DNA of 64,000 bases from Haladaptatus sp. DYF46 (lineage in GTDB: Archaea > Halobacteriota > Halobacteria > Halobacteriales > Haladaptataceae): NCBI RefSeq assembly GCF_021083305.1, contig NZ_JAJFAY010000001.1:1116001-1180000 (forward strand). Direction: 5' to 3'. The notes under the pieces were generated by a model. That model was not told the DNA's origin, did no database searches, and was given only the letters and a program-made list of their open reading frames with translations. This document shows, piece by piece, positions 26,545 to 34,741 of this stretch. Each line of letters starts with the position of its first letter. The first letter of the stretch is position 1. Made by a program: the position numbers and the translations under genes.

Positions 26545-27635
26545 AGCACCACCCCCACGATGATGGCCGTGAGAACCAGGTTGGCGAACGAGAGCACCAG
26601 CATGCCCTTCCAACCGATTTCGATGAGTTGGTCGATGCGGACACGCGGGAGCGCGGAGCGCGCCCACTGCGTGAACAGGAACACCGCCCAGATCTTCACC
26701 GTGAACCAGACGAATCCGATGGAACCCGACGCGGGGCCGTCCGGACCGCCGAGGAACAGCGTGGCGATTATCGCACCGCCGAGGAAGATGTGGATGAACT
26801 CGCCGAGGTAGAACAGCACGAAGTACACGCTGGAGTACTCCGTCTGATATCCGGCGACGATTTCCGTCGGCGCTTCCGGCGTGTCGAACGGGTTACGCCC
26901 GACTTCCGCGAGGTTCGCCGCGAGGAACAGCACGAACGCGAACGGGTTCACGAACGCGTACCACGACGGAATCGCGATGCCGCCGATGGAGATGAGCGTC
27001 TCCTGCTGTTGAGCGACGATTTGGCTCATCTGGAGCGTCCCCGTGAAGAGGACGACCGATGCGGCCGTCACGACGAGCGGAATCTCGTACGCGATGTTCT
27101 GTGCCACCGCGCGGAGACCGCCGAGAAGCGAGTACTTGTTGTTCGACGCGTAACCACCCATCACCAGTCCGAGCGTGGCGATGGAGGCAACGGCGAACAC
27201 GTACGCCAGCCCCGTCTCGGGGTCAGCGAGTTGCAGATTGATGCCGAAAAGGGAACCCATCGGAATGACCGCGAAACCGAGCAGCGCCGAACCCGCCATG
27301 ATGACGGGCGCGAGGTCGAACGCCGGACGGTCCGCACCCTCCGGGATGATGAGTTCCTTCGACAGCAACCGCACCGCGTCGGCCACGATGATGAACAGGC
27401 CGAACGGCCCGACACGATTGACCGCGATACGGTCGGTGAACGCCGCGGTGATCTTCCGCTTCGCCCACGGACCCGCGAACGCCGTCATCGTCAGCATGAT
27501 TGTGCCGATGACGGCCGCCGCGATGAGCGCCGAGAGGAGCTCTATCGGCGCACCGGGGTTGTTGCCGCCCAGCGCGCGTGCTATCTGCTCGGGCAGGAGG
27601 ACCGGACTCGACCCCTGTAGCGGGACCGGATTCAT
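26541..27635 (-). CDS. nuoH: Complex I subunit H (quinone-site membrane subunit)
   Basis: A 364-residue membrane subunit with eight helices that connects the peripheral arm to the membrane arm. The conserved loops RVGPFGLFIIVADAVRLLSK and AEVGRNPFDTPEAPTEIVAG are present; the glutamates in these loops form the E-channel next to the quinone. A Pro/Ser/Gly-rich N-terminus precedes helix 1. It overlaps nuoCD and nuoI by 4 nt each. Confidence 0.95.
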   Translation of the reverse strand: MNPVPLQGSSPVLLPEQIARALGGNNPGAPIELLSALIAAAVIGTIMLTMTAFAGPWAKRKITAAFTDRIAVNRVGPFGLFIIVADAVRLLSKELIIPEGADRPAFDLAPVIMAGSALLGFAVIPMGSLFGINLQLADPETGLAYVFAVASIATLGLVMGGYASNNKYSLLGGLRAVAQNIAYEIPLVVTAASVVLFTGTLQMSQIVAQQQETLISIGGIAIPSWYAFVNPFAFVLFLAANLAEVGRNPFDTPEAPTEIVAGYQTEYSSVYFVLFYLGEFIHIFLGGAIIATLFLGGPDGPASGSIGFVWFTVKIWAVFLFTQWARSALPRVRIDQLIEIGWKGMLVLSFANLVLTAIIVGVVL

Positions 27636-29287
27636 CGGTCGACCTCCCCGAGAATCACGTCGAGGCTGCCGAGGGTGGCGACGAGGTCGGGGATGTACTC
27701 CCCGTTGGACATCTCGCCGAGCGGCGCGAGGTTACAGAAACACGGGCTCCGAATCTTGAATCGGCCGGGCTTGTCCGTCCCGTCCGAGCGGATGTAGATG
27801 CCGAGTTCCCCTTTCGCGCCCTCCACCGCGCGGTACGTCTCCGTGTCCGCGTCCGGTTTGAGCGTCCGAGGGACGTTGGATTGAATCTCGCGTTCGTCCT
27901 CGGGCCAGTCTTCGAGCAGTTCCACACACTGTTCGATGATCTTCGCCGACTCCTCGACTTCGCGCATCCGAACGAGGAGGCGCGCGTAGTTGTCACAGCC
28001 GTCCTCGGTGACGACGTTCCAGTCGAGTTCGTCGTAGTAGCCGTACGGGTCGTCGCGACGCAGGTCGTAGTCGATACCCGATGCGCGAGCGACGGGACCC
28101 GTGACGCCGTACTGTTTTGCGACCTCGGGGGCCAGTTCCCCGGTCCCGATGGTCCGAATCTGGAACAGTTCGTTGCCCGTGATGAGGTCGTGGTACTCCT
28201 CCAGAGCCTCCGGGAGGCCGTCGAGGAAGTCCCGGGTCTTGTCGAAGAACTCCTCTCGCGGTTCCGGGATGTCCCAGACGACGCCGCCGAGGCGGAAGTA
28301 GTTGAACATCATGCGCTGGCCGGTGAGGTCCTCCAGTATGTTCTGGACGATTTCCCGGTCGCGCATCGCGTACATGAAGATAGCAGTGAAGTCGCCGTAG
28401 ATGTCGAGACAGAACGTCCCGAGCGCCAACATGTGCGACGCGATGCGGCAGAGTTCCGCCCCCATCGTCCGGATTATCTGTGCGTACTCCGGCACGTCGA
28501 TGTCGTTCAGGTCCTCGGCCACGCGCGCGTAGGCCCACTCGTTGAGCAGGCCGGCGGACGCGTAGTCCCAGCGGTCGGGGTACGGCATGATTTGATGCCG
28601 GTACGTTCCGTTCTGGGCCATCTGCTCCTCGCAGCGGTGGAGGTAGCCGATGTCGGGATCGACATCCGCGACCTGTTCGCCGTCGAGCGTCGTCTTCAGG
28701 TGCAACACACCGTGCGTCGCCGGGTGGTGTGGACCGATGTTGAGGAACATCGTGTCCGACTCTCGGTCGTAGTGGTCGTCCTGAATCGGGTTTTCGTACT
28801 CGTTGAACGAGACGATCTGTGGCCGGTCCTGATCGTAGTTCCGCGCCAAGGGGTGGCCCTGCCACGTCTCGGGGAGGAGGATACGACGAAGGTCGGGGTG
28901 ACCCTCGTAGTCGATACCGACGAGGTCGTATGCTTCCCGCTCGTGCCAGTCGGCGGCCCGGTAGACGGGTTCGGCCGACTGGTTTGCCGGGGCACCTCGC
29001 GGCGACGGGACGACGACGCTGGCTTCCTGCGTCGGGTCGTCGTACTTCTTCAGATGGTAGATACTCTCGTAGCGGTCCTCGTAGTCCTGTGCCGTGACCA
29101 TCGAGAGGTGGTCGAATCCGGCCTCGTCGCGCAGGATGGTGAGTGCGTCCTGCACCTCGTCGGGTCGAACGACGAATCCGGGCGCGTTGAGATGCTCGTC
29201 GCGGCCGATGACGTGGTCGCCGAGCAGGGCGGCGAGTTGATCGCCGTCAAGTTCCCGCGCCGCCGGCACTTCGTGTTGCGAACTCAT
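27632..29287 (-). CDS. nuoCD: Complex I fused subunit CD
   Basis: A 551-residue fusion of the 30-kDa (C, about residues 1-165) and 49-kDa (D, about 175-551) peripheral-arm subunits. C shows YEDRYESIYHLKKY and the AYDLVGIDYEGHPDLRRILL signature. D begins with MFLNIGPHHPATHGVLHLK and carries the quinone-site His and Tyr region. It ends with the LVATLGSLDVILGEVDR C-terminus usual for D. The fusion is standard in haloarchaea. Overlaps nuoB and nuoH by 4 nt. Confidence 0.95.
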   Translation of the reverse strand: MSSQHEVPAARELDGDQLAALLGDHVIGRDEHLNAPGFVVRPDEVQDALTILRDEAGFDHLSMVTAQDYEDRYESIYHLKKYDDPTQEASVVVPSPRGAPANQSAEPVYRAADWHEREAYDLVGIDYEGHPDLRRILLPETWQGHPLARNYDQDRPQIVSFNEYENPIQDDHYDRESDTMFLNIGPHHPATHGVLHLKTTLDGEQVADVDPDIGYLHRCEEQMAQNGTYRHQIMPYPDRWDYASAGLLNEWAYARVAEDLNDIDVPEYAQIIRTMGAELCRIASHMLALGTFCLDIYGDFTAIFMYAMRDREIVQNILEDLTGQRMMFNYFRLGGVVWDIPEPREEFFDKTRDFLDGLPEALEEYHDLITGNELFQIRTIGTGELAPEVAKQYGVTGPVARASGIDYDLRRDDPYGYYDELDWNVVTEDGCDNYARLLVRMREVEESAKIIEQCVELLEDWPEDEREIQSNVPRTLKPDADTETYRAVEGAKGELGIYIRSDGTDKPGRFKIRSPCFCNLAPLGEMSNGEYIPDLVATLGSLDVILGEVDR

Positions 29288-29988
29288 GGTGAATCAGCCC
29301 AGTTGTAGCGCATGACCAGCGAGTCCTCGTCGATCTGGTCCGCGAGCGTGTCCACCAACTCGTCCTGTTCCAGGTCCTTGAACTGTTCCAGTTCGTAGGG
29401 CTTGACCGTCACCGGACTGGTCTCGCCGTTGGCGATGCGCTCCTGAAGCTTGACGACGCCGTAGACGAGCGCCTCCGGTCGCGGCGGGCATCCGGGAACG
29501 TGAATGTCGATCGGGATGACCTCCTCCGCGCCCTTGATGACGTTGTACCCCTCCTGGAACGGGCCACCGCTGATGGCGCACGATCCCATGTTCACGACGA
29601 ACTTGGGTTCGGGCATCTGGTCGTAGACGCGCTTCATCCGCGGCGCGAACTTCGAGACGATCGTCCCGGGGACGATCATCACGTCGGCCTGCCGCGGCGA
29701 CGCACGCGGGACGCCGGACCCGAAGCGGTCCAAGTCGTGTTTGACCGCATACGTGTGCATCATCTCGATGCTACAGCAGGCGATACCGAACTGTAGCATG
29801 AACATCGACGACCCCCGCACCCAGTTCATGAACTTGTCGAACTTCGTGAGGATGAACGGCGACGCGCCGAACGCCTCCCGAAGTTTCGAGTTGAAGCGGT
29901 CATCGACACCCCCGCCCATCCGAGCCTCGCGGGTTTTCGTTTGGGGTGCTGTACTACCGTGTATGTATTCCCGTGGTTCGTTGCTCAT
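29284..29988 (-). CDS. nuoB: Complex I subunit B (cluster N2)
   Basis: A 234-residue subunit holding the last iron-sulfur cluster, N2. Its ligands are visible as the tandem cysteines in GIACCSIEMM, the Cys in GSCAISGGPF and the Cys in PGCPPRPEAL. The ~45-residue N-terminal extension is haloarchaeal. The C-terminus (LEQDELVDTLADQIDEDSLV) is acidic. It overlaps nuoA and nuoCD by 4 nt. Confidence 0.95.
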   Translation of the reverse strand: MSNEPREYIHGSTAPQTKTREARMGGGVDDRFNSKLREAFGASPFILTKFDKFMNWVRGSSMFMLQFGIACCSIEMMHTYAVKHDLDRFGSGVPRASPRQADVMIVPGTIVSKFAPRMKRVYDQMPEPKFVVNMGSCAISGGPFQEGYNVIKGAEEVIPIDIHVPGCPPRPEALVYGVVKLQERIANGETSPVTVKPYELEQFKDLEQDELVDTLADQIDEDSLVMRYNWADSP

Positions 29989-30392
29989 TGTTCCATACTC
30001 CGTTGCGTTCCGCGGGGGCTACGAACCCACCGCACCGCTCCGTTGCGCCAAGCCCACGCGAGGCCGACGACGAGAACCGCGATGAAGACCAACATCGGGA
30101 CGAGCACCGTCGCAAGGCTGACACCGCTGTCGATAGCGTTGCGATAGATGACGGTCCAAGGGAAGATGAGGACCGTCTCGATGTCGAAGACGACGAACAG
30201 CAGCGCAACCATGTAGTACTGAATGTTGAACCGAATGCGCGTCGTCCCGGTTGGAATCTCACCGCTCTCGTAGGTGGCGGATTTTCCCTGTTCAGGCACG
30301 CTCGGTCTGAGGAGACTCGACACAGCCATCATACTGAATGGTATGGCGAGTCCCACGAGCACTAGCGCGCCAATGGCTACCCATGGATTCAT
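29985..30392 (-). CDS. nuoA: Complex I subunit A
   Basis: A 135-residue, three-helix membrane subunit and the first gene of the operon. The conserved loop YESGEIPTGTTRIRFNIQYY lies between helices 1 and 2, and VALLFVVFDIETVLIFPW carries the conserved acidic residues. A Shine-Dalgarno-like AGGAG is placed ~11 nt before the ATG and a TATA-like box ~45 nt before it, so this transcript probably has a short leader. Confidence 0.95.
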   Translation of the reverse strand: MNPWVAIGALVLVGLAIPFSMMAVSSLLRPSVPEQGKSATYESGEIPTGTTRIRFNIQYYMVALLFVVFDIETVLIFPWTVIYRNAIDSGVSLATVLVPMLVFIAVLVVGLAWAWRNGAVRWVRSPRGTQRSMEQ

Positions 30393-30402
30393 TACCGATT
30401 TT

Positions 30403-30407
30403 CTCCT
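30403..30407 (-). promoter_or_regulatory. Shine-Dalgarno-like site of nuoA
   Basis: AGGAG on the minus strand ends 10 nt before the ATG at 30392. Such sites are rare in this window, where most first genes look leaderless. Confidence 0.5.
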
Positions 30408-30434
30408 AGCAGGCGGTGTTTTGTGAGCGCACCC

Positions 30435-30442
30435 CTATAAGC
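30435..30442 (-). promoter_or_regulatory. TATA box of the nuo operon
   Basis: GCTTATAG on the minus strand lies about 45 nt before the nuoA start. With transcription starting ~25 nt downstream it leaves a leader of about 20 nt containing the AGGAG site. Confidence 0.5.
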
Positions 30443-30579
30443 ATTGATTCTTGAGATTATAGCCGGACAGCGCCGCTATCGCCCGCATTCGGGTAACTAA
30501 CGCTTTCTATTCAGAAACGCCCCCTTTCTCCCCGACGAACGGACAGTCAAATCGAGATGAATTAATCGAAAAATATCGG

Positions 30580-31200
30580 TTAGTCGCCGTCGCGGAACGC
30601 GGGCGTTCCCGCCTCGTGGAGCCGGCGTGAGACGGTTCCCACGTCCGTCTGCAAGTCGTCGTGGTAGGAAACCAATCGTTTTCGGAGGTCGTCGTGTTCG
30701 CGCGCGAGGATTTGCACGGCCGAGAGCGCGGCGTTGAACGACTTGCCCGCGTCCACGGCGACGATGGGCGCGCCGGTCGGCATCCCGATGACCGACGAGA
30801 CGGATTTCTCCTGCACGGGAACGCCGATGACGGGGAGCGGGTACGCCAGCGATGCGGTCATGTTCGGCAGGTCGGCGGACTTGCCGCCCGCACCGGCGAT
30901 GATGACGTCCAGACCGCGCGCCTCGGCCGTCTTCGCGTAACTGTACATCAACTCCGGGGTTCGGTGGGCCGAGACGACGTAGGTCTCGAACGTGAATCGC
31001 GCGTCCGGCGGGTTCTCGTCGTCGGTCACTTCCTCGAAGCCGAGTTCGGTGAGCGCGTCGTAGGCCCCCGACATCACGTCCAAGTCGGAGTCGCTTCCCA
31101 TGACGATGCCGACCTCGGGCGTCTCCTCCGTCGGTCGGTCGCGGTTCGCTTCGGCTTCGAACTGTTCGATGAGCGTGGTGACGGATTCTGCGGTGGTCAT
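30580..31200 (-). CDS. purE: N5-carboxyaminoimidazole ribonucleotide mutase
   Basis: Catalyses the sixth step of purine synthesis after PurK, moving the carboxyl group of N5-CAIR to give CAIR. The protein has 206 residues; the core begins with VGIVMGSDSDLDVM near residue 31, followed by SAHRTPELMYSYAKTAEARG and the GVPVQEKSVSSVIGMPTGAPI substrate loops (two adjacent segments). A ~30-residue acidic N-terminal extension and a ~20-residue C-terminal tail exceed the bacterial ~165 residues. It overlaps purK by 4 nt and is downstream of it. Confidence 0.94.
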   Translation of the reverse strand: MTTAESVTTLIEQFEAEANRDRPTEETPEVGIVMGSDSDLDVMSGAYDALTELGFEEVTDDENPPDARFTFETYVVSAHRTPELMYSYAKTAEARGLDVIIAGAGGKSADLPNMTASLAYPLPVIGVPVQEKSVSSVIGMPTGAPIVAVDAGKSFNAALSAVQILAREHDDLRKRLVSYHDDLQTDVGTVSRRLHEAGTPAFRDGD

Positions 31201-32417
31201 TGGAACGAGAGTGAGTCGGTGAGTTCGCGCGTGGTTTCGAGCAGGTCGGTGAGCGTCGATTCGTCGTCCGCATCGAGGTCGTCGCCGACGAGCGTGACGT
31301 GACCCATCTTCCGGAGCGGGCGAACCTCGCGTTTGCCGTACCAGTGGAAGGCAGCGCCGTCGGTCGAGAGCACGCCCTCGACTCCGGAGAGGTCGGCGGA
31401 TTCGGGTTCGTCGACGTCGCCGAGGACGTTCGAACTCACGACCGGACTGCGGAGGTCCGTCGCCCCGAGCGGATAGCCGAGGACGCCGCGGGCGTGCTGT
31501 TCGAACTGGGAGGTCAGCGCGCCCTCGATGGTGTAGTGGCCGGAGTTGTGCGGCCGCGGTGCGATTTCGTTGACGAGAATTTCACTCTCCGCCGCTCGCG
31601 GGTCGCGTTGCTCCCCGCTCGACGTTTGCGAGGCGCTTCGCGCCTCGCACTCAAATAGCTCGATTCCGTACGTCCCGCGCCCGGAGAGGGCCGAAAGCAC
31701 CTCGTGGGCGACGTCTTCGGCGCGTTCTCGGACCTCGTCGGAGGTCCGAGCGGGAACGACGGTCTGCCGGAGGATTTCCTCCTCGTGGACGTTCTCGCCG
31801 ACGGGGAACGTCGCCACCTCGTCGTCGCCCTTGACGGCGATGACCGAGAGTTCGCGCTCGAAGGGGACGAACTCCTCGACCATCAACTCGCCCGAGACCT
31901 GCGAGAGCGCGTCGTCCACGTCGTCCTCGTCCTCCACGGGGACGTTTCCGCGACCGTCGTAGCCGCCGCGCCGCGCTTTCAGCATCATCGGGTAGCCGAA
32001 CTCCTCGCCCGCTTCGAGGAGGTCCTCTCGGGAGTCGACGGGTCGGAAGTCGGGCACCGGAATTCCGCGGTCCTGTAGCGCACGCTTCTGGACGAGTTTG
32101 TCCTGAATGGTCCGGAGCGTCGCCGGGTCCGGGTGGACCGGCACGTCGTACTCCTCGCTGACCGCTTCGAGCACGTCGGGGTCCGCGAGTTCGATTTCGA
32201 AGGTCAGCGCGTCGCTTCGCTCGGCCAGCTCTCGAATCGCCTCCTCGTCGTCGAAGTCGCCGACGATCTGGTCGCGGGCGACGAGCGATGCCGGGCAGTC
32301 GGGTGTCGGGTCGAGAACTATCAGTTCGACGCCGAGCGGGGACGCCGCCTCCGCGAGCATCCGACCGAGTTGACCGCCGCCGACGACGCCGAGGGTAAGC
32401 GGTGATGCCGTAACCAT
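31197..32417 (-). CDS. purK: N5-carboxyaminoimidazole ribonucleotide synthase with an in-frame repeat insertion
   Basis: ATP-grasp enzyme making N5-CAIR from AIR, bicarbonate and ATP. It has 406 residues. The N-terminal VVGGGQLGRMLAEAASPLG binding region, the ATP-grasp core (MLKARRGGYDGRGN) and the NEIAPRPHNSGHYTIEG active-site segment are all present. Between ELFE and EILVNE, where homologues have a short turn, there are about 20 extra residues (roughly 256-276; CEARSASQTSS then GEQRDPRAAES). These are encoded by a hairpin repeat also found in two nearby genes. A TATA-like AAATCTTAT lies about 30 nt upstream. Co-translated with purE. Confidence 0.94.
   Translation of the reverse strand: MVTASPLTLGVVGGGQLGRMLAEAASPLGVELIVLDPTPDCPASLVARDQIVGDFDDEEAIRELAERSDALTFEIELADPDVLEAVSEEYDVPVHPDPATLRTIQDKLVQKRALQDRGIPVPDFRPVDSREDLLEAGEEFGYPMMLKARRGGYDGRGNVPVEDEDDVDDALSQVSGELMVEEFVPFERELSVIAVKGDDEVATFPVGENVHEEEILRQTVVPARTSDEVRERAEDVAHEVLSALSGRGTYGIELFECEARSASQTSSGEQRDPRAAESEILVNEIAPRPHNSGHYTIEGALTSQFEQHARGVLGYPLGATDLRSPVVSSNVLGDVDEPESADLSGVEGVLSTDGAAFHWYGKREVRPLRKMGHVTLVGDDLDADDESTLTDLLETTRELTDSLSFQ
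31591..31650 (-). repeat. Hairpin repeat inserted in frame in purK
   Basis: Within this segment 31628-31648 is a perfect inverted repeat, GCGAGGCGC and GCGCCTCGC with a 3-nt loop. On the coding strand the element then continues into GAGCGGGGAGCAACGCGACC, nearly identical to the copy in the aminotransferase gene at 35717-35770. It is translated as EARSASQTSSGEQRDPRA. Confidence 0.75.
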
Positions 32418-32445
32418 GTTGTCCGAAAGCTATCCCTGTGGGTGC

Positions 32446-32454
32446 ATAAGATTT
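32446..32454 (-). promoter_or_regulatory. TATA-like element of purKE
   Basis: AAATCTTAT on the minus strand lies about 30-37 nt before the purK ATG at 32417, consistent with a very short leader. Confidence 0.4.
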
Positions 32455-32504
32455 GCCAACTACGACTAGGAATGAACACGAACGTGCATCGCTTTATGGG
32501 CGGA

Positions 32505-34256
32505 TTACGCGGCTCGGTTCGCCTTCCGAAGCGCGCTTTCCTTGATGTAAATCGTCGTCGGCGCGCCCCAGAGCGTGAGTTTGTGGTCGTAGACGCGGTA
32601 GCCGTCGAGGTACTTCGCGACGTCCTTCTTGTGTGACGTCCGCGTGATGACGACCGGCGGTTGGCGGGTTTGGAGGGTTTCGTTCTTCAACGTGCTGTCA
32701 ACGTTCGCGTCCACCATCTCGGTGTACCACGGGAGCGGGAGGCGGTTGTACCAGCCGCCTTGGCCGCGCACGCTATCGATGTTACCCTCGGCCGGGACGT
32801 AGAACACGTAGTTACTCTGATCGTCCACGTAGCCGTAGTACAGCACGTCGGTCCCTCCCTCGTTCGCTTTCGACACCTGCTGTACCTTCTCCATCGTCGG
32901 TTTGATATCGGCAGCCGGTTGTCCCCACTGGACGATGTCGTTGTGGCGTTGTCCGCCGAACACGCTCGGCGTGTCGGGGTCTTGGGGATGCATGTAGACG
33001 ACGGTCGTCGCAGGAAAGAGGATCAGTACGACGAGAACGAGGGATATGACACCCGTCGCGCTCGTTCCGATCCGGTCGCCGTCCTCGTACGCTTCCCGTC
33101 CCCAGCGGTAGATGATTCCCGCACCGACGGCTGCGGGGATCATGAGCGGGACGATGGCGTGCACCGTCACCCACCCGGCCTGGATGTCGGTCACGAGCGG
33201 GTAGCCGAGGATGCTCACCACGCCCCAGTAGAACGCGAACGAAACGAGGTCGCGCGGGCGGTCATCAACGTATCGTGCCGCGATAAAGCCGAGAACGGAG
33301 AGGACGACGACGACGAGCGCACCCTGTTCGAGGACTGTGATGAAGTGTTCGAGGAAGGGGAGGTAGGCGTGGCCTTGGCTCTTGACCCACTGACCGGTGA
33401 ACTCGTTCCACGAGCCGACCGTCGCCTCCGAAATCACCGCGCCGAACATCCCCGGGTTCGAGAACGCCTTCCACAGTCCGGGGCCGCCGGTGCCGTTCGC
33501 CCGAGGCGCGTAGAAGTAGACGATGATGACGAAGAACTCCACCAGCGCGACGAGGATGTGCGGAGCGAATCGAAGGAGCCCCCGACCGGTTTCTTTGGTC
33601 GTGTCGACGAACGTCTCGGTCCATTTCCGGTCGTGGTTCCGGGAGAGGAGCAGGCGATGATCGAACAGCAGGACGAGCGCTCCGAGCCACGCGAGGACGT
33701 ACAGAATGGCGTTTTCCTTCGTCGTGAAGCCGAGCGCCAACGCCGCGGTTCCGGCGTAGAGGTATCGCGCCTTCCCGGTCGCCTGTGCGCGGAGGTAGAA
33801 ACCGAGCGCGAACACCATGAACGCCGCGAGCAACACGTCGTACCGCATGAATCGCGAATAGTAGAGGACGACGGGGTTCACGGCGAGGAAGAACGCGAAC
33901 GCCACCATCTCGGAGTCGCCGAGGTGGTCGCGGTAGAGCCACGCGGCCAGCGGCACCAGTCCGGTGACGAGTGCCACCGGCAGACGCGCCACGAAGTCGC
34001 TCGCGCCGAACAGTTCGAACAGGACGCTGTTCACCTGCGGGAAGAATGGCCCGTGAATCGGCGGATAGTAATTCCAGACGCCGGTCTCCTGATAGCGGAG
34101 TATCCAGTAGCCGACGCGGGCTTCGTCCCAATGGGCGAACCGGGTGCCGAGACCGAAAAGCCGGAGCGCTAGTGCTAGCACCGTAATGGCACAGATGAAA
34201 GCGAAACCCCGGTTTCGGGCCGTCCACCCGGTCAGCGGGTGTTCGCTCGAACTCAT
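32505..34256 (-). CDS. Polytopic membrane glycosyltransferase-like protein (TIGR03663 family)
   Basis: A 583-residue membrane protein with about eleven helices. The first extracellular loop contains RFAHWDEARVGYWILRY, the D-E acidic motif used by GT-C/PMT (GT39) enzymes to bind lipid-linked sugars, followed by YYPPIHGPFF. A soluble C-terminal domain of ~150 residues faces outside. The architecture matches the haloarchaeal TIGR03663 family; transfer of a sugar from a dolichol carrier to protein or lipid is a family-based inference. The ATG at 34256 is used; a few further in-frame residues lie upstream. Confidence 0.85.
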   Translation of the reverse strand: MSSSEHPLTGWTARNRGFAFICAITVLALALRLFGLGTRFAHWDEARVGYWILRYQETGVWNYYPPIHGPFFPQVNSVLFELFGASDFVARLPVALVTGLVPLAAWLYRDHLGDSEMVAFAFFLAVNPVVLYYSRFMRYDVLLAAFMVFALGFYLRAQATGKARYLYAGTAALALGFTTKENAILYVLAWLGALVLLFDHRLLLSRNHDRKWTETFVDTTKETGRGLLRFAPHILVALVEFFVIIVYFYAPRANGTGGPGLWKAFSNPGMFGAVISEATVGSWNEFTGQWVKSQGHAYLPFLEHFITVLEQGALVVVVLSVLGFIAARYVDDRPRDLVSFAFYWGVVSILGYPLVTDIQAGWVTVHAIVPLMIPAAVGAGIIYRWGREAYEDGDRIGTSATGVISLVLVVLILFPATTVVYMHPQDPDTPSVFGGQRHNDIVQWGQPAADIKPTMEKVQQVSKANEGGTDVLYYGYVDDQSNYVFYVPAEGNIDSVRGQGGWYNRLPLPWYTEMVDANVDSTLKNETLQTRQPPVVITRTSHKKDVAKYLDGYRVYDHKLTLWGAPTTIYIKESALRKANRAA

Positions 34257-34305
34257 TGTTTCCCTCAAGACGTAGCGGGGATACAAGCCTTGCGGAGAGC
34301 GGTAG

Positions 34306-34313
34306 TTCTTTTA
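34306..34313 (+). promoter_or_regulatory. TATA-like element of ribH
   Basis: TTCTTTTA sits 24-31 nt before the ATG at 34337. This spacing supports a leaderless transcript and that start. Confidence 0.45.
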
Positions 34314-34336
34314 GCCGTGCTGGCTTCCCGCCACAC

Positions 34337-34741
34337 ATGGTAACGCTCGGACTCGTCGTCGCGGAGTTTAACGCGCCGATAACGGAGCGGATGGAGGCGT
34401 CGGCGCGCGAGGCTGCCGCCGAGCGAGGTGCAGAAATCCTCGAAACGCTACACGTGCCCGGCGCGTACGATTCGCCGCTCGCGGCGGACCGTCTCGCCCG
34501 CCGGGACGACATCGACGGGGTCGCGGTTCTCGGTGCTGTCATCACCGGCGACACCGACCACGATCACGTTATCACGACCGCGACGACCCAAAAGCTCACC
34601 GACGTCAGCCTGAAGCGGGACACGCCGGTCGCACTCGGTATCACCGGCCCCGGCATGTCCGCGGCGGAGGCCCGCGAGCGTACCGACTACGGTGCACGGG
34701 CGGTCGAAGGTGCACTCGATTTAGTGGAGGAACTACAATAA
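34337..34741 (+). CDS. ribH: 6,7-dimethyl-8-ribityllumazine synthase
   Basis: Penultimate enzyme of riboflavin synthesis, joining the ribityl pyrimidine with dihydroxybutanone phosphate. The length of 134 residues is slightly shorter than bacterial RibH. VAEFNAPITERMEASA near 8, HVPGAYDSPLAADRLA near 43 and the loop AVITGDTDHDHVITTATTQK (containing the catalytic His) are visible. It forms oligomeric shells in other organisms. The ATG at 34337 fits a TATA box 25-30 nt upstream. The stop overlaps the first base of the aminotransferase gene, so the two are co-transcribed. Confidence 0.94.
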   Translation: MVTLGLVVAEFNAPITERMEASAREAAAERGAEILETLHVPGAYDSPLAADRLARRDDIDGVAVLGAVITGDTDHDHVITTATTQKLTDVSLKRDTPVALGITGPGMSAAEARERTDYGARAVEGALDLVEELQ

